Source: Rhodobacter ferrooxidans (GTDB taxonomy: Bacteria > Pseudomonadota > Alphaproteobacteria > Rhodobacterales > Rhodobacteraceae). Taken from it: a DNA stretch of 64,000 bases. Position numbers and translations under genes: made by a program. A model generated the notes under the pieces. The model ran no database searches and was not told where the DNA came from. It saw only the letters and a program-made list of their open reading frames with translations. The stretch is taken from the NCBI RefSeq assembly GCF_000176015.1, contig NZ_ACYY01000013.1:1-64000 (forward strand). The letters are read 5' to 3'. This document shows positions 46,636-56,175 of this stretch, one piece after another. Every line of letters starts with the position of its first letter. Positions within the stretch are counted from its first letter, which is position 1.

Positions 46636-47891
46636 TGGAACAGCACGCCCGAGACGTCATCGGGAAAATCGCTGCCACCGGCATGGGCGCTCAGCGTCCA
46701 GACCAAAGCCTCCAGCAGCGCCTGGCTTTCCATGCGGGCGCTTGCGGTCAGAAAGTTGGCCAGACCCTCTGGGCCCAGTTCGACACCATCAGGGTCGGGA
46801 CACTCGGTCACGCCGTCTGACACCAGAAACAGCCGGTCGCCCGGGCCAAGCCAGGTTTCGACCCGATCAAACCGCGCGCCGGGAATAAGGCCGATCGGAA
46901 AACCGCCCTGACCAATGAACTCCACCCCGCCCGCCGCCCGCAGCACCACCGGGTGCGGATGCCCGGCTTGCACCAGCCAGACCCTTCCGGTTTCAACGTC
47001 AACCTCGGCATAAGCCATGGTGAAATACTGCTCGACCTGCATATCTTCCAGCATCATGCGGTTGAATCGTGCGGCCACCATTTCCGGTGGCCAGGCGTCG
47101 TGCAGGCCGTGTTTGCCGCCGGTCAGCGCGATGTTCTGATCGGGCGAGGCCCCCGACAGCAACCCCGCCAGCCGCGCCGTCATCATCGCCGAGGCGACGC
47201 CATGGCCAGAGACATCCACCGAATACAGGGCGATTCGCGTCGGGCTGATTTCGAAAAACCCGACCAGATCGCCGCCCACGTGCCCCGAGGGCCGCAGCAG
47301 GATCGAGGCGGTGGCGCGGCCGAAATCGCGGTGGCGTTCGCGCACCAGGGTCTGTTGCAGTTTGCGCGCCTCGATCAGGTCGCGGTCAAGCGAATCATAG
47401 ACCTTCTGCAATTCGCCCAAGGTCGAAACCACAAGCTGGTTCTTCTTCACCAGTTCGCACTGCATCCGCAGGATGCGTTCGCCTGCCCGCAACCGGGCGC
47501 GCAGTTCATCGGCGCTGACCGGCTTGGTCAGGAAATCGTCGGCACCACCATCCAGCCCGTCTGCCACCTCGGTCTTTTCCGATTTCGAGGTGAGCAGGAT
47601 AAAGTAGCCATACCCCTCGCGCGGCAAACCTCTGAAAGAGCGACAGAATTCTACCCCCGTCATGCCCGGCATCATCCAGTCGCTTAAAATGATGTCAAAG
47701 CTGGTCTCCTGGCAAAGCGCCAGGGCCTCTTCACCAGACCCTGCCTCGGTCACCCGGTAGCCCCAGCGCAGCAGCAGCATCGACAGGATCTTGCGCTGTG
47801 CCTTGCTGTCATCGACCACCAGCACATGCCGCGGCACCACCGGCGAGCGGCCCATCAGGGGGTCGAACAAGGGAAGGGTCTGTGCGGGCAA
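46623..47891 (-). CDS. response regulator with PP2C (SpoIIE/RsbU-type) phosphatase output
   Basis: A 422-aa protein. The receiver domain lies at about 20-140 with acidic pair Asp27-Asp28, phospho-acceptor Asp71 (ILSDWMMPG) and Lys in FLTKPVS. A coiled linker (DRDLIEARKLQQTLV) leads to a PP2C-type phosphatase (GGDLVGFF, YSVDVSGHGVASAMM, LFLVSDGVTECPD). Such proteins release sigma or anti-sigma partners by dephosphorylating Ser/Thr in response to phosphorylation. No sigma factor or antagonist gene is next to it. Divergent from an Hpt gene 169 bp away; an internal ATG at residue 13 is an alternative start. Confidence 0.9.
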   Translation of the reverse strand: MPAQTLPLFDPLMGRSPVVPRHVLVVDDSKAQRKILSMLLLRWGYRVTEAGSGEEALALCQETSFDIILSDWMMPGMTGVEFCRSFRGLPREGYGYFILLTSKSEKTEVADGLDGGADDFLTKPVSADELRARLRAGERILRMQCELVKKNQLVVSTLGELQKVYDSLDRDLIEARKLQQTLVRERHRDFGRATASILLRPSGHVGGDLVGFFEISPTRIALYSVDVSGHGVASAMMTARLAGLLSGASPDQNIALTGGKHGLHDAWPPEMVAARFNRMMLEDMQVEQYFTMAYAEVDVETGRVWLVQAGHPHPVVLRAAGGVEFIGQGGFPIGLIPGARFDRVETWLGPGDRLFLVSDGVTECPDPDGVELGPEGLANFLTASARMESQALLEALVWTLSAHAGGSDFPDDVSGVLFHYRG

Positions 47892-48060
47892 GGGACAACC
47901 TTTTTCATGCCGTTTCAGCAGGTATTGTCCGACAGCCCTTAAGAGACGGTGAAACCTAAAATTCGCGGCGAAGCGCCGGCGCGGGATTACCTTTTGTTAA
48001 GCGGGCTGGGTCAGGCTTTTGGCGTGTGGGATGAATGTGCCGAAGGGCGGGGGGTTTGCG

Positions 48061-48393
48061 ATGATCGAATGGGGCCGCGTGGCGGATCTGCGATCGGAAA
48101 TTGGCGATGAAGCCTTTGGCGAGGTGATCGACCTGTTTCTGGAGGAAACCGACGAGGTGATTGCCCGGCTGATCGAAAGGCCGGACCTGGCGCAGATCGA
48201 ACGCGATCTGCATTTCCTGAAAGGAAGCGCGCTGAACCTCGGGTTTTGCGATCTGGCCGACCTGTGCCAGGATGGCGAGCGGCGGGCGGCGGCAGGCGAT
48301 GCGGCTTTGGTCGATGTTGGCGCGGTGGTGCGGGTGTATTTCGAATCGAAAGCCGCGTTTCAGATGGGTCTGGCGCAGTCTTCGGCAGCGTAA
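48061..48393 (+). CDS. Hpt-domain phosphotransfer protein
   Basis: A 110-aa single Hpt domain: four-helix phosphotransfer protein with the phospho-His at about residue 51 in LHFLKGSALNLG. It may feed or drain phosphate from the divergent receiver-phosphatase protein. ATG at 48061 gives the MIEWGRVADLRSEIGDEAF start; in-frame ATGs at 48019 and 48031 are weaker. Confidence 0.82.
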   Translation: MIEWGRVADLRSEIGDEAFGEVIDLFLEETDEVIARLIERPDLAQIERDLHFLKGSALNLGFCDLADLCQDGERRAAAGDAALVDVGAVVRVYFESKAAFQMGLAQSSAA

Positions 48394-48398
48394 AGCGT

Positions 48399-48434
48399 GG
48401 CAGGCAAAAGTGGCCACCGGTTTTGCCGCCTGCC
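48399..48434. other. stem-loop between convergent genes
   Basis: GGCAGG-CAAAA and TTTTG-CCG-CCTGCC can pair with a three-base bulge. It lies between the ends of the Hpt gene and ilvA and may serve as a two-way terminator; there is no long U tract. Confidence 0.3.
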
Positions 48435-48451
48435 GCGCGCAAATCAAAAGG

Positions 48452-49699
48452 CTAAATCAGAAACTCGGCCAGCGCTTCGTCGCCGGTGATGTCGCGGTAG
48501 GAAAACCCTGCCGCATCCATGCGCGCGAACAGTTGTACAAAGCTCTCCGCCTTTCGGGTCTCGATCCCGATCAGCACCGAACCGAAGTTGCGGGCCGATT
48601 TCTTCAGATACTCAAAGCGGGCGATGTCGTCATCCGGCCCAAGCATTGACAGAAATTCGCGCAAGGCGCCCGGGCGCTGCGGCATCCGCAGAATGAAATA
48701 TTTCTTCAACCCGGCAAAGCGCTGGGCGCGTTCCTTCACCTCGGGCAGCCGCTCGAAATCGAAATTGCCGCCAGAGGTGACGCAAACCACGGTCTTGCCG
48801 CGAATTTCGTCGCCCAGCACCGGCAGCACATCGACCGACAGCGCCCCCGCCGGTTCCAGCACGATACCCTCGACGTTCAGCATCTCCAGCATGGTGCCGC
48901 AAATCCGGTCTTCCGGGGCCAGCAGCACCTGCGAGGGCGCCACCCAATTCAGCATGGCAAAGGTCGTGTCGCCCAGCCGCGCCACCGCCGCGCCATCGAC
49001 GAAGCTATTCACCTTCGGCAAGGTCGCAGGCGCGCCCGCCTGCAACGCCGCGGTAAGGCTGGCACCGCCCAACGGCTCGACAAAGCGGAAATCGGTCGCG
49101 GGGGCCACCTCGCGCAGGTAAGCGGTAACGCCCGAGGCCAGACCGCCGCCGCCCACCGGCAAGATCACCAGATCGGGGGCTGACCCCAACTGCTCCAGCA
49201 TCTCCACCGCGACCGAGGCCTGGCCCTCGATCACGTCGGCATCGTCGAATGGCGACAGGAAATGCGCGCCCTGTTCGCGGCAATAAACTTGAGACGCCGT
49301 CAAAGTCTGGTCGAAATAGTCGCCGGTCAGCACGATTTCGACCGCATCGCCGCCAAAGGTGCGGGTCTTGTCGATCTTCTGCTGCGGCGTGGTGACCGGC
49401 ATGAAGATGGTGCCGCGCACCCCGAAATGGCGGCAGGCAAAGGCCACTCCCTGCGCATGATTGCCGGCACTGGCGCAGACGAAATGCCGTTGATCCGGGT
49501 TCAACGCACGCACCTTGCGCATGGCGTTGAAGGCACCCCGCAGTTTGTAGCTGCGCACCGGCGTCAAATCCTCGCGCTTCAGCCAGATCTCGGCGCCAAA
49601 ACGCGCCGACAGGTGGTCATTGCGCTGCAACGGCGTTTCGGGAAACAGATCGCGCAGGGCAAGGGTGGCGGCGCGGGCGGCATCGGCAAAATGTGTCAT
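48452..49699 (-). CDS. ilvA: threonine dehydratase (biosynthetic type)
   Basis: PLP enzyme converting threonine to 2-oxobutanoate for isoleucine synthesis. The 415-aa protein has the PLP Lys in SYKLRGAFNAM (about residue 50), the glycine loop PVGGGGLASG, and a single C-terminal ACT-like domain (KKYFILRMPQRPGALREFLSML) for feedback control. Divergent from argG. Confidence 0.92.
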   Translation of the reverse strand: MTHFADAARAATLALRDLFPETPLQRNDHLSARFGAEIWLKREDLTPVRSYKLRGAFNAMRKVRALNPDQRHFVCASAGNHAQGVAFACRHFGVRGTIFMPVTTPQQKIDKTRTFGGDAVEIVLTGDYFDQTLTASQVYCREQGAHFLSPFDDADVIEGQASVAVEMLEQLGSAPDLVILPVGGGGLASGVTAYLREVAPATDFRFVEPLGGASLTAALQAGAPATLPKVNSFVDGAAVARLGDTTFAMLNWVAPSQVLLAPEDRICGTMLEMLNVEGIVLEPAGALSVDVLPVLGDEIRGKTVVCVTSGGNFDFERLPEVKERAQRFAGLKKYFILRMPQRPGALREFLSMLGPDDDIARFEYLKKSARNFGSVLIGIETRKAESFVQLFARMDAAGFSYRDITGDEALAEFLI

Positions 49700-49808
49700 G
49701 GCGGCACCCTAGCGCGGGCCTGCGCCGGTGGGAAGCGCCCGCGCCCCTTGTTCCGCGCGGCAAATGTCACTAGACCCTCGCCTGAGTTTTCGCAGATGGA
49801 GCCAGCCC

Positions 49809-51038
49809 ATGTCCGCGCCCAAGAAAGTCGTCCTCGCCTATTCCGGCGGGCTTGATACCTCGATCATCCTGAAGTGGTTGCAGACCGAATATGGCTGCGA
49901 AGTGATGACCTTCACCGCCGATCTGGGCCAGGGCGAGGAACTGGAACCGGCGCGCGCCAAGGCGGTGCTGCTGGGCATCGACCCGAAAAACATCTACATC
50001 GAAGACGTGCGCGAGGAGTTCGTGCGCGATTTCGTGTTCCCGATGTTCCGCGCCAATGCGTTATATGAAGGGCTTTACCTCTTGGGCACCTCGATCGCCC
50101 GGCCGCTGATCGCCAAGCGGCTGGTCGAGATTGCCGCGCTGACCGGCGCCGATGCCGTGGCGCATGGGGCGACCGGCAAGGGCAACGATCAGGTGCGGTT
50201 CGAACTGACCGCCTATGCGCTGAACCCCCACATCCGGGTGATCGCGCCCTGGCGGGAGTGGGATCTGACCAGCCGCACCAAGCTGATCGAATTTGCCGAA
50301 AACAACCAGATTCCGATTGCCAAGGACAAGCGCGGCGAGGCGCCGTTCTCGGTGGATGCCAACCTGCTGCACACCTCGTCCGAGGGCAAGGCGCTGGAAA
50401 ACCCGGCCAACGAGGCGCCGTCTTACGTTTACCAGCGCACGGTTGACCCCGAAGATGCGCCGAACACGCCAGAAATGGTGGAAATCACCTTTGAAAAGGG
50501 TGATGCCGTGGCGATCAACGGCGTGGCGATGTCGCCCGCCACAATCCTGACCAGGCTGAACGAATTGGGCGGCAAGCATGGCGTTGGCCGGCTTGATCTG
50601 GTGGAAAACCGCTTTGTCGGCATGAAATCGCGCGGCATCTACGAAACCCCCGGCGGCACCATTCTGCTGGAAGCGCATCGCGGCATCGAGCAGATCACGC
50701 TGGATTCAGGCGCTGGCCACCTGAAAGACAGCATCATGCCGCGCTATGCCGAACTGATCTACAACGGCTTCTGGTATTCGCCGGAACGCGAGATGTTGCA
50801 GGCGCTGATCGACAAAAGCCAGGAGCATGTGACCGGCACCGTGCGGGTCAAGCTTTACAAGGGGTCCGCCCGCACCGTGGCCCGCTGGTCGGAACACTCG
50901 CTTTACAGCGAAAAGCATGTGACCTTCGAGGAGGATGCCGGCGCTTACGACCAGAAAGACGCCGCCGGCTTCATCAAGCTGAACGCGCTGCGGCTGAAGC
51001 TGATTGCCACCCGCAACGAGCGGGTCAAGAAGCGCTGA
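49809..51038 (+). CDS. argG: argininosuccinate synthase
   Basis: Joins citrulline and aspartate with ATP in arginine synthesis. The 409-aa protein begins [24 protein letters not shown] with the ATP-pyrophosphatase loop, and has [14 protein letters not shown] in the first half. ATG at 49809 matches the family start; the open frame upstream is not homologous. Followed by a terminator. Confidence 0.97.
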   Translation: MSAPKKVVLAYSGGLDTSIILKWLQTEYGCEVMTFTADLGQGEELEPARAKAVLLGIDPKNIYIEDVREEFVRDFVFPMFRANALYEGLYLLGTSIARPLIAKRLVEIAALTGADAVAHGATGKGNDQVRFELTAYALNPHIRVIAPWREWDLTSRTKLIEFAENNQIPIAKDKRGEAPFSVDANLLHTSSEGKALENPANEAPSYVYQRTVDPEDAPNTPEMVEITFEKGDAVAINGVAMSPATILTRLNELGGKHGVGRLDLVENRFVGMKSRGIYETPGGTILLEAHRGIEQITLDSGAGHLKDSIMPRYAELIYNGFWYSPEREMLQALIDKSQEHVTGTVRVKLYKGSARTVARWSEHSLYSEKHVTFEEDAGAYDQKDAAGFIKLNALRLKLIATRNERVKKR

Positions 51039-51047
51039 AAAGCATAG

Positions 51048-51082
51048 GGCCGCAGACGGCATCCCGCCTGCGGCCTTGTTCT
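51048..51082 (+). terminator. probable argG terminator
   Basis: Stem GGCCGCAG (51048-51055) with CTGCGGCC (51068-51075) followed by TTGTTCT. It sits between convergent argG and cytochrome b561, ten bases after the argG stop. Confidence 0.65.
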
Positions 51083-51098
51083 GACTGTCGGATTGCGA

Positions 51099-51647
51099 TC
51101 AGAGGTCGCGTTCCTTTTCGCCCGTGATCATCGCCTTCACCAGATTTTCGCGGTGCCGCAGGCTGGTGAAGATCACGCCGCTCAGGTGGCCGGCAATCAA
51201 CACCAACGCAAGATTGACCAGCGCCTTGTGGGTATCTTCCACCCATTCGGCACCGAAAAACGCATCCATCCCCATCATGTAGCCGGTGCCGCAAATGCCG
51301 CCCAACGTGGTCAGCAGCGCCAGGATCATCACTGCGCCCAGCGGGTTGTGGCCCAGATAGCGGGTCTCGCGGCCCAGAAAAACGTCTCGAACAAAGCGGA
51401 AAAGCTGGCCGAGGCTGGGCACGAAATCAGCAAAGCGCGCGTGCTTGCTGCCGATTAGCCCCCAGACCAGCCGGAAGCTGATCAGCCCGATCACCACATA
51501 TCCAAGATTGCGGTGCAGGCTGCGCGGGTCGGTCAGGAACCAGGTTGCGGCGAACATCGTCACCAGCGACCAGTGAAAGAGGCGCACCCCGATATCCCAC
51601 ACCCGGACGCGGTTCGACGTAGCCACTCTGGTTGAAATCATCTGCAT
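51099..51647 (-). CDS. cytochrome b561-type membrane protein
   Basis: A 182-aa integral membrane protein with four hydrophobic helices and the bacterial di-haem b561 pattern: VWDIGVRLFHWSLVTMF, GYVVIGLISFRLVWGLIGSKHARF and ALVLIAGHLSGVI supply the candidate haem His ligands. It shuttles electrons across or within the membrane. The PepSY gene next upstream is probably in the same operon. Confidence 0.82.
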   Translation of the reverse strand: MQMISTRVATSNRVRVWDIGVRLFHWSLVTMFAATWFLTDPRSLHRNLGYVVIGLISFRLVWGLIGSKHARFADFVPSLGQLFRFVRDVFLGRETRYLGHNPLGAVMILALLTTLGGICGTGYMMGMDAFFGAEWVEDTHKALVNLALVLIAGHLSGVIFTSLRHRENLVKAMITGEKERDL

Positions 51648-51668
51648 GATGCGCCTCTTTCCGTTGAA

Positions 51669-51926
51669 TCAGGCTTCGATGCGCTCAAGCTCGGCACCGG
51701 TGTTCGGGTCGTAGAACACCTCGTAGTTCTTGCCGTCGATCGTGCCGTAAATCTCGTAGCAGGCACCATCGTTGATCTTGAACGATTTCACCGCGCCGCC
51801 AGCCTCTTCAAAGGCTTTCATGGATTCCCAGACCGGTTTGACTTCGGCGCCGGGGGTGCAGGACGGCTCGGCCAGAACCGGGGCGGCAAGGACGGCAAAA
51901 ACAGAAGTGAGAAGCAGCTTCTTCAT
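51669..51926 (-). CDS. small exported PepSY-domain protein
   Basis: An 85-aa protein with a Sec signal (MKKLLLTSVFAVLAAPVLA) and a PepSY-like domain (SFKINDGACYEIYGTIDGKNYEVFYDPNTGAELERIE). Similar small PepSY proteins often accompany cytochrome b561 genes. Its two mature Cys could form a disulfide. ATG at 51926 has a GGAG-type site just upstream. Confidence 0.8.
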   Translation of the reverse strand: MKKLLLTSVFAVLAAPVLAEPSCTPGAEVKPVWESMKAFEEAGGAVKSFKINDGACYEIYGTIDGKNYEVFYDPNTGAELERIEA

Positions 51927-52123
51927 GGTGATCTCCTTATGCTGATCGGCACAGCGCCGATGACCCGTTCTGGCTAACCCGGGGGGCAGAAGGACGACCA
52001 GTAGCTTCGGACCAAAGAAATCCGGCGTCAGACCCAGGACCGCCAATCAACCGAAGATTGTGCAGACGATGGTCCGGCGAATTCGCCGCGATGGTCTAAG
52101 GGCGGTTGACGGCAAGGGCTTGC

Positions 52124-52846
52124 CTAAGCGCCTGTGCGATAGGCATAAAGTCGCTGATACAGAGGCAAGGCCGCCTCGGTAAGGTCGGCGTAACTGCCTG
52201 TCAGTGCTGGCAAACCTGTTTCCGCGCCGTCAAACCCAGTCGAGGCGTGCACCGCGCCATACCAATGCGGTGCCCAGACGCCGTCATAGTGTTTCGGTCC
52301 GGCAGGCCAGTGCAGCATGGATTCGACAAAGGGAATGGCAAGCGCCGCGCAAAGTATGGTCAGCGCCTGCCGTGGGTTGGCCCGGATGTCGGCGCTGTCG
52401 ATCACCAGCGGCGCGCGGCCAAGCTGGTCGGCCACCTGATCGAACAGTTCGGCCTGCTGGACAAACCCGATATCGGCCAGTGTCGGGCTTTCGCGTTTCT
52501 TGGAATAGCTGGCCACCACCCGCGCCGGATGCCGGATCAGGAACACGTTCTCCAAACCGCGCAGAAAACCGCGGTCAAAGCCGGGGATCATGTGCAGGGT
52601 CATGTGTTTCTGGTAAAACAGGCTCTGACCTTGCGGAATCGGCCCCAGACAGGCGGCAGCAACCTTGGCGGAATCGGTCTCGCCCGCGGCAATCACCTCG
52701 GCAGCCATCGGATGCTGGATGCCCGTCGCCTTCAGATAAGCCGCATAAAACGGCTCGTCCCAGACCGCGCAATCGCCTCTCGCGGCAAAGGCATACATCA
52801 TGGCGGTAGAAAGGTTGCGTGGCCCGGACCACATCGCGATCCTCAT
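52124..52846 (-). CDS. sulfotransferase-like protein
   Basis: A 240-aa protein with a sulfotransferase-type 5' phosphate loop near the N-terminus (MWSGPRNLSTAMMYAFAARG), an FLIRHPARVVASYSKKRES segment that matches the 3'-phosphate binding region, and no signal peptide. Substrate unknown. The start overlaps the aminotransferase stop by 4 bp, so the two are co-translated. Confidence 0.78.
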   Translation of the reverse strand: MRIAMWSGPRNLSTAMMYAFAARGDCAVWDEPFYAAYLKATGIQHPMAAEVIAAGETDSAKVAAACLGPIPQGQSLFYQKHMTLHMIPGFDRGFLRGLENVFLIRHPARVVASYSKKRESPTLADIGFVQQAELFDQVADQLGRAPLVIDSADIRANPRQALTILCAALAIPFVESMLHWPAGPKHYDGVWAPHWYGAVHASTGFDGAETGLPALTGSYADLTEAALPLYQRLYAYRTGA

Positions 52847-53742
52847 GCCGTCACCAGTGCCTTGTAAAGCTCGCGCAGCCGCTCGGTCATCGGCCCCATC
52901 TGGCCGGTGCCGATCACCCGCCCGTCGATCACGCCCACCGGCGTTTGCGCGCCGAAGGTGCCGGTCAGAAAGGCTTCGTCGGCGGAATACGTCTCTACAA
53001 GGCTGAAATTGCGCTGATGCACCGGGATGCCGTGCTGCTGGCAAAGTTGGATCACCTTGCCGCGGGTGATGCCATTCATGCAGTAGTCGCCCGTCGAGGT
53101 CCAAACCTCGCCCTTCCTGACAATGAAGAAGTTGCAGGCGTTGGTGGTGTTCACGAAGCCCTGCACATCCAGCATCAGCGCCTCGTCAGCCCCGGCCTTT
53201 TCGGCGGCGATGCAGGCCAGGATGCAGTTCAGTTTGGAATGGCTGTTCAGCTTTGGGTCTTGTGTCATCGGCATCCCCCGCATGTGCGGCACGGTCGCCA
53301 GCCGGATGGGGCGCGGGATCCTGGGGCGAGAATGTTCCATGATGATCACCATGGTCGGCCCCTGCCGCGACAGGCCCGGATGCTGGAACGGGCGGGTCTT
53401 CACTCCCCGCGTCACCATCAGCCGCGCATGGGCGTCGGTCTGCATGCCATTGGCCAATTGTGTCTCTAACACAGCCGATTTCACCTGTTCCGGCGTCAGG
53501 CGGATATCCAGGTCAATCGCCTTGGCGGCCTCGAACAGCCGTTCCAGATGTTCGTCGATGAAGGCCCAGGTGCCGTCGTACAGCCGAATCCCCTCCCACA
53601 CGCCATCGCCCAGCAGAAAACCCGAGTCGTAAACCGACACCAGCGCCTGCGCTTTCGGCACGATGCGGCCATCGACATAGATCAGGATCGCCTCGTTGCG
53701 GGCATCTTCTTCGGCTTGGTGGGTGGTGACGTGATCGGTCAT
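52843..53742 (-). CDS. class IV PLP aminotransferase (branched-chain / D-amino acid type)
   Basis: A 299-aa fold-type IV aminotransferase: VSVYDSGFLLGDGVWEGIRLYDG at the front, PLP Lys in HSKLNCILACIAA, EALMLDVQGFVNTTNACNFFIV and TSTGDYCMNGITRG. The family includes IlvE, D-alanine transaminase and aminodeoxychorismate lyase; the length and motifs fit IlvE-like or Dat-like, and I cannot choose. Paired with a sulfotransferase gene. Divergent from hupT. Confidence 0.85.
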   Translation of the reverse strand: MTDHVTTHQAEEDARNEAILIYVDGRIVPKAQALVSVYDSGFLLGDGVWEGIRLYDGTWAFIDEHLERLFEAAKAIDLDIRLTPEQVKSAVLETQLANGMQTDAHARLMVTRGVKTRPFQHPGLSRQGPTMVIIMEHSRPRIPRPIRLATVPHMRGMPMTQDPKLNSHSKLNCILACIAAEKAGADEALMLDVQGFVNTTNACNFFIVRKGEVWTSTGDYCMNGITRGKVIQLCQQHGIPVHQRNFSLVETYSADEAFLTGTFGAQTPVGVIDGRVIGTGQMGPMTERLRELYKALVTA

Positions 53743-53854
53743 GGCGGCCTCCGGTTTCCGGCATCACGCTAGCCGCCCCACAAGCCCGCGCCAAGGGGCG
53801 GATCGGCGCTTTCCATGTGCAAACAGCGCCGCTATCGTTTGCCAAGGGGGGGCC

Positions 53855-55186
53855 ATGGCCAAGCAGATCAATCCGCCAGTCACGCCGCGGCCATCGGAGG
53901 TTTCCGATGCGGTCTGGCTTGACGTGCTGACCGCGGTGGACCGCACCTATGCCGACCTGATCGACTATCAGGAACGGCTGGAGCGGCAGAATGCCGAGCT
54001 GGAGAATCTGCGGTCGTTTCTGGGCTCGATTCTGGCCTCGGTGTCGGATGTGTTGATCGTGGTGTCGCGGTCGGGGGCGGTCGAGGAAACCAGCGCCTCG
54101 GTTCCCGCCCGCATCGGGTTGATGCAGGGGGCGCTGAGCGCGCGCCCGGTGACCGACCTGTTCGCCGAGGCCGACCGTGCGGCGCTGGAGGCGGCGATGG
54201 CGCGGGCCACCAGCCTGCGGGCGCCGGTGATGATCGAGGCCGGGTTGCTGACCAAAGACGGGCCGACGCCGGTGGAACTGTCTCTATCACCGCGGTTTGA
54301 CGATCGTGGCCGGGTGGCGGGGTTGGTCTTGACCGGGCGTCCGGTAGGCGAATTGCGGCAGGCCTATGCCGAATTGGCGCAAAGCCACGACGCACTGAAG
54401 GCGACGCAAGCGCAACTGGTGCGCAACGAAAAGTTGGCGTCCTTGGGCCGGTTGCTGGCCGGGGTGGCGCATGAACTGAACAACCCGATCAGCTTTGTCT
54501 ATGCCAACGCCCATGCGCTGGAACGCTATGTTGGCAAGTTCGAGACGTATTTCGAACAGGTGCAGGCCGGGGCAAGCCGGGAATCGCTGGTGACGTTGCG
54601 CGAGGATTTGCGGCTGGACCGTGAAGTGCGCAACCTGCGCGACGCGGTGAATGGTGCCCGCGAAGGCGCCGAGCGGGTGCGCGACATCGTCGAAGACCTG
54701 CGGCGGCTGTCTTCGGATGGCTCGGGCGAGATGGTGGGGTTCGATCTGGCCGAAACCGCCTCGGTCGCGGCGAATTGGGTGATCCGGGGGTCGAAACAGC
54801 CGGTGACGGTGGGGTTTTCCGGCCTGCCGCGGCTGATGGTGCGCGGGCGGCCGGGGCATATCCAGCAGGTGGTGATGAACCTGGTGCAGAACGCGGTGGA
54901 TGCGCTGGACGGGCAGCCCGCTGCACAAATCGAGATCAGCCATCGGATCGAGGCCGGGCGCGGGGTGTTGCGGCTGTGCGACAACGGGCCGGGCATCCCG
55001 GAATCGTTGCATCAGGCGGTGTTCGACCCTTTTTTCACCACCAAACCAGTGGGGCGCGGCACGGGTCTCGGCCTGTCGATCAGCCACAAGATCATCGAGG
55101 AACATGGCGGGCGGCTGCGGTTGGCTACGGGTGGATCGGGGGCGTGTTTCGAGTTCGATCTGGCACTGGCCGAGGACGGCGCATGA
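53855..55186 (+). CDS. hupT: hydrogen-sensing histidine kinase HupT
   Basis: Cytoplasmic sensor kinase that, in R. capsulatus, reads H2 through HupUV and controls the regulator HupR. The 443-aa protein has a coiled N-terminus, a PAS domain at about 55-165, the phospho-His at residue 206 (LLAGVAHELNNPISF) and the ATPase boxes VVMNLVQNAVDAL, DNGPGIPE and GTGLGLSIS. No transmembrane segment. ATG at 53855 with GGGGGG upstream. The stop overlaps hupU by 4 bp. HupR itself is not in the window. Confidence 0.92.
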   Translation: MAKQINPPVTPRPSEVSDAVWLDVLTAVDRTYADLIDYQERLERQNAELENLRSFLGSILASVSDVLIVVSRSGAVEETSASVPARIGLMQGALSARPVTDLFAEADRAALEAAMARATSLRAPVMIEAGLLTKDGPTPVELSLSPRFDDRGRVAGLVLTGRPVGELRQAYAELAQSHDALKATQAQLVRNEKLASLGRLLAGVAHELNNPISFVYANAHALERYVGKFETYFEQVQAGASRESLVTLREDLRLDREVRNLRDAVNGAREGAERVRDIVEDLRRLSSDGSGEMVGFDLAETASVAANWVIRGSKQPVTVGFSGLPRLMVRGRPGHIQQVVMNLVQNAVDALDGQPAAQIEISHRIEAGRGVLRLCDNGPGIPESLHQAVFDPFFTTKPVGRGTGLGLSISHKIIEEHGGRLRLATGGSGACFEFDLALAEDGA

Positions 55187-56175
55187 AGGTTCTGTGGCTG
55201 CAATCGGCGGGTTGCGGCGGCTGCACGATGTCGCTGCTCTGCGCCGAAGACCCCAATGTGCTTGATTTGCTGGAAGGCGCCGGGATCGAGATGCTGTGGC
55301 ATCCGGCGCTCAGCCTCGCAACCGGGGCCGAGGTGCAAGCGCTATTGGCGCAGGTGCTGGCGGGCGAGGTGGCGCTGGACGTGCTGTGCATCGAAGGGGC
55401 GGTGGCGCGCGGGCCGAAGGGCACCGGGCGTTATCAGATGCTGTCGGGCACCGGGGTTTCGATGCTGGATTGGGTGCGAAAGTTGGCGCCGCTGGCCGGG
55501 CATGTGGTGGCGGTGGGCACCTGTGCGGCTTATGGCGGCGTCACCTCGGCGGGCGGCAATCCGTCGGATGCCGTGGGCGTGCAGTATGAGGGCGCGCATC
55601 CCGGTGGAGCGCTGGCGGCGGAGTTTCGCGGGCGGCTGGGGCTGCCGGTGGTAAACGTGGCGGGGTGCCCGACGCATCCGGGCTGGGTGGCCGAGACGTT
55701 GCTGCTTCTGGCGGCGGGGGCGATGGGGCCGGGCGATCTGGACAGTCTGGGTCGGCCAAGGTTCTACGCCGACAACCTGGTGCATCACGGCTGCCCGAAG
55801 AACGAGTTCTACGAATACAAGGCCTCGGCCCGCGAGCTGTCGCAGATGGGCTGCATGATGGAGCATCTGGGCTGCATCGGCACGCAGGCGGTGGGCGATT
55901 GCAACATAAGGCCTTGGAATGGCGAGGGGTCTTGCACCCGCGGCGGCTATCCCTGCATCGCCTGCACTGCGCCGGAATTCGAGGAACCGCGGCATCCGTT
56001 CACCGAAACCCCGAAAATCGCCGGGATTCCGGTGGGGTTGCCCTCGGACATGCCGAAAGCCTGGTTCATGGCGCTGGCCAGCCTGTCCAAGGCCGCAACG
56101 CCGCCGCGGATTGCCCGCAACGCCTTGGCCAACCGCATCGAAGTGCCGCCAACCATCCGGAAGCCACGGCCATGA
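55183..56175 (+). CDS. hupU: regulatory [NiFe]-hydrogenase small subunit HupU
   Basis: Small subunit of the H2 sensor, 330 aa, carrying the FeS clusters. The proximal-cluster Cys are the standard four (Cys11 and Cys14 in GCGGCT, then GTCAAYGG and AGCPTHPGW); positions equal to the two extra Cys of HupS are Gly. The medial/distal cluster ligands follow (HHGCPKNEFYEYKAS, MGCMMEHLGCIG, GSCTRGGYPCIACTAP). There is no Tat signal, so it stays in the cytoplasm. The ATG overlaps the hupT stop (ATGA). Confidence 0.95.
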   Translation: MKVLWLQSAGCGGCTMSLLCAEDPNVLDLLEGAGIEMLWHPALSLATGAEVQALLAQVLAGEVALDVLCIEGAVARGPKGTGRYQMLSGTGVSMLDWVRKLAPLAGHVVAVGTCAAYGGVTSAGGNPSDAVGVQYEGAHPGGALAAEFRGRLGLPVVNVAGCPTHPGWVAETLLLLAAGAMGPGDLDSLGRPRFYADNLVHHGCPKNEFYEYKASARELSQMGCMMEHLGCIGTQAVGDCNIRPWNGEGSCTRGGYPCIACTAPEFEEPRHPFTETPKIAGIPVGLPSDMPKAWFMALASLSKAATPPRIARNALANRIEVPPTIRKPRP

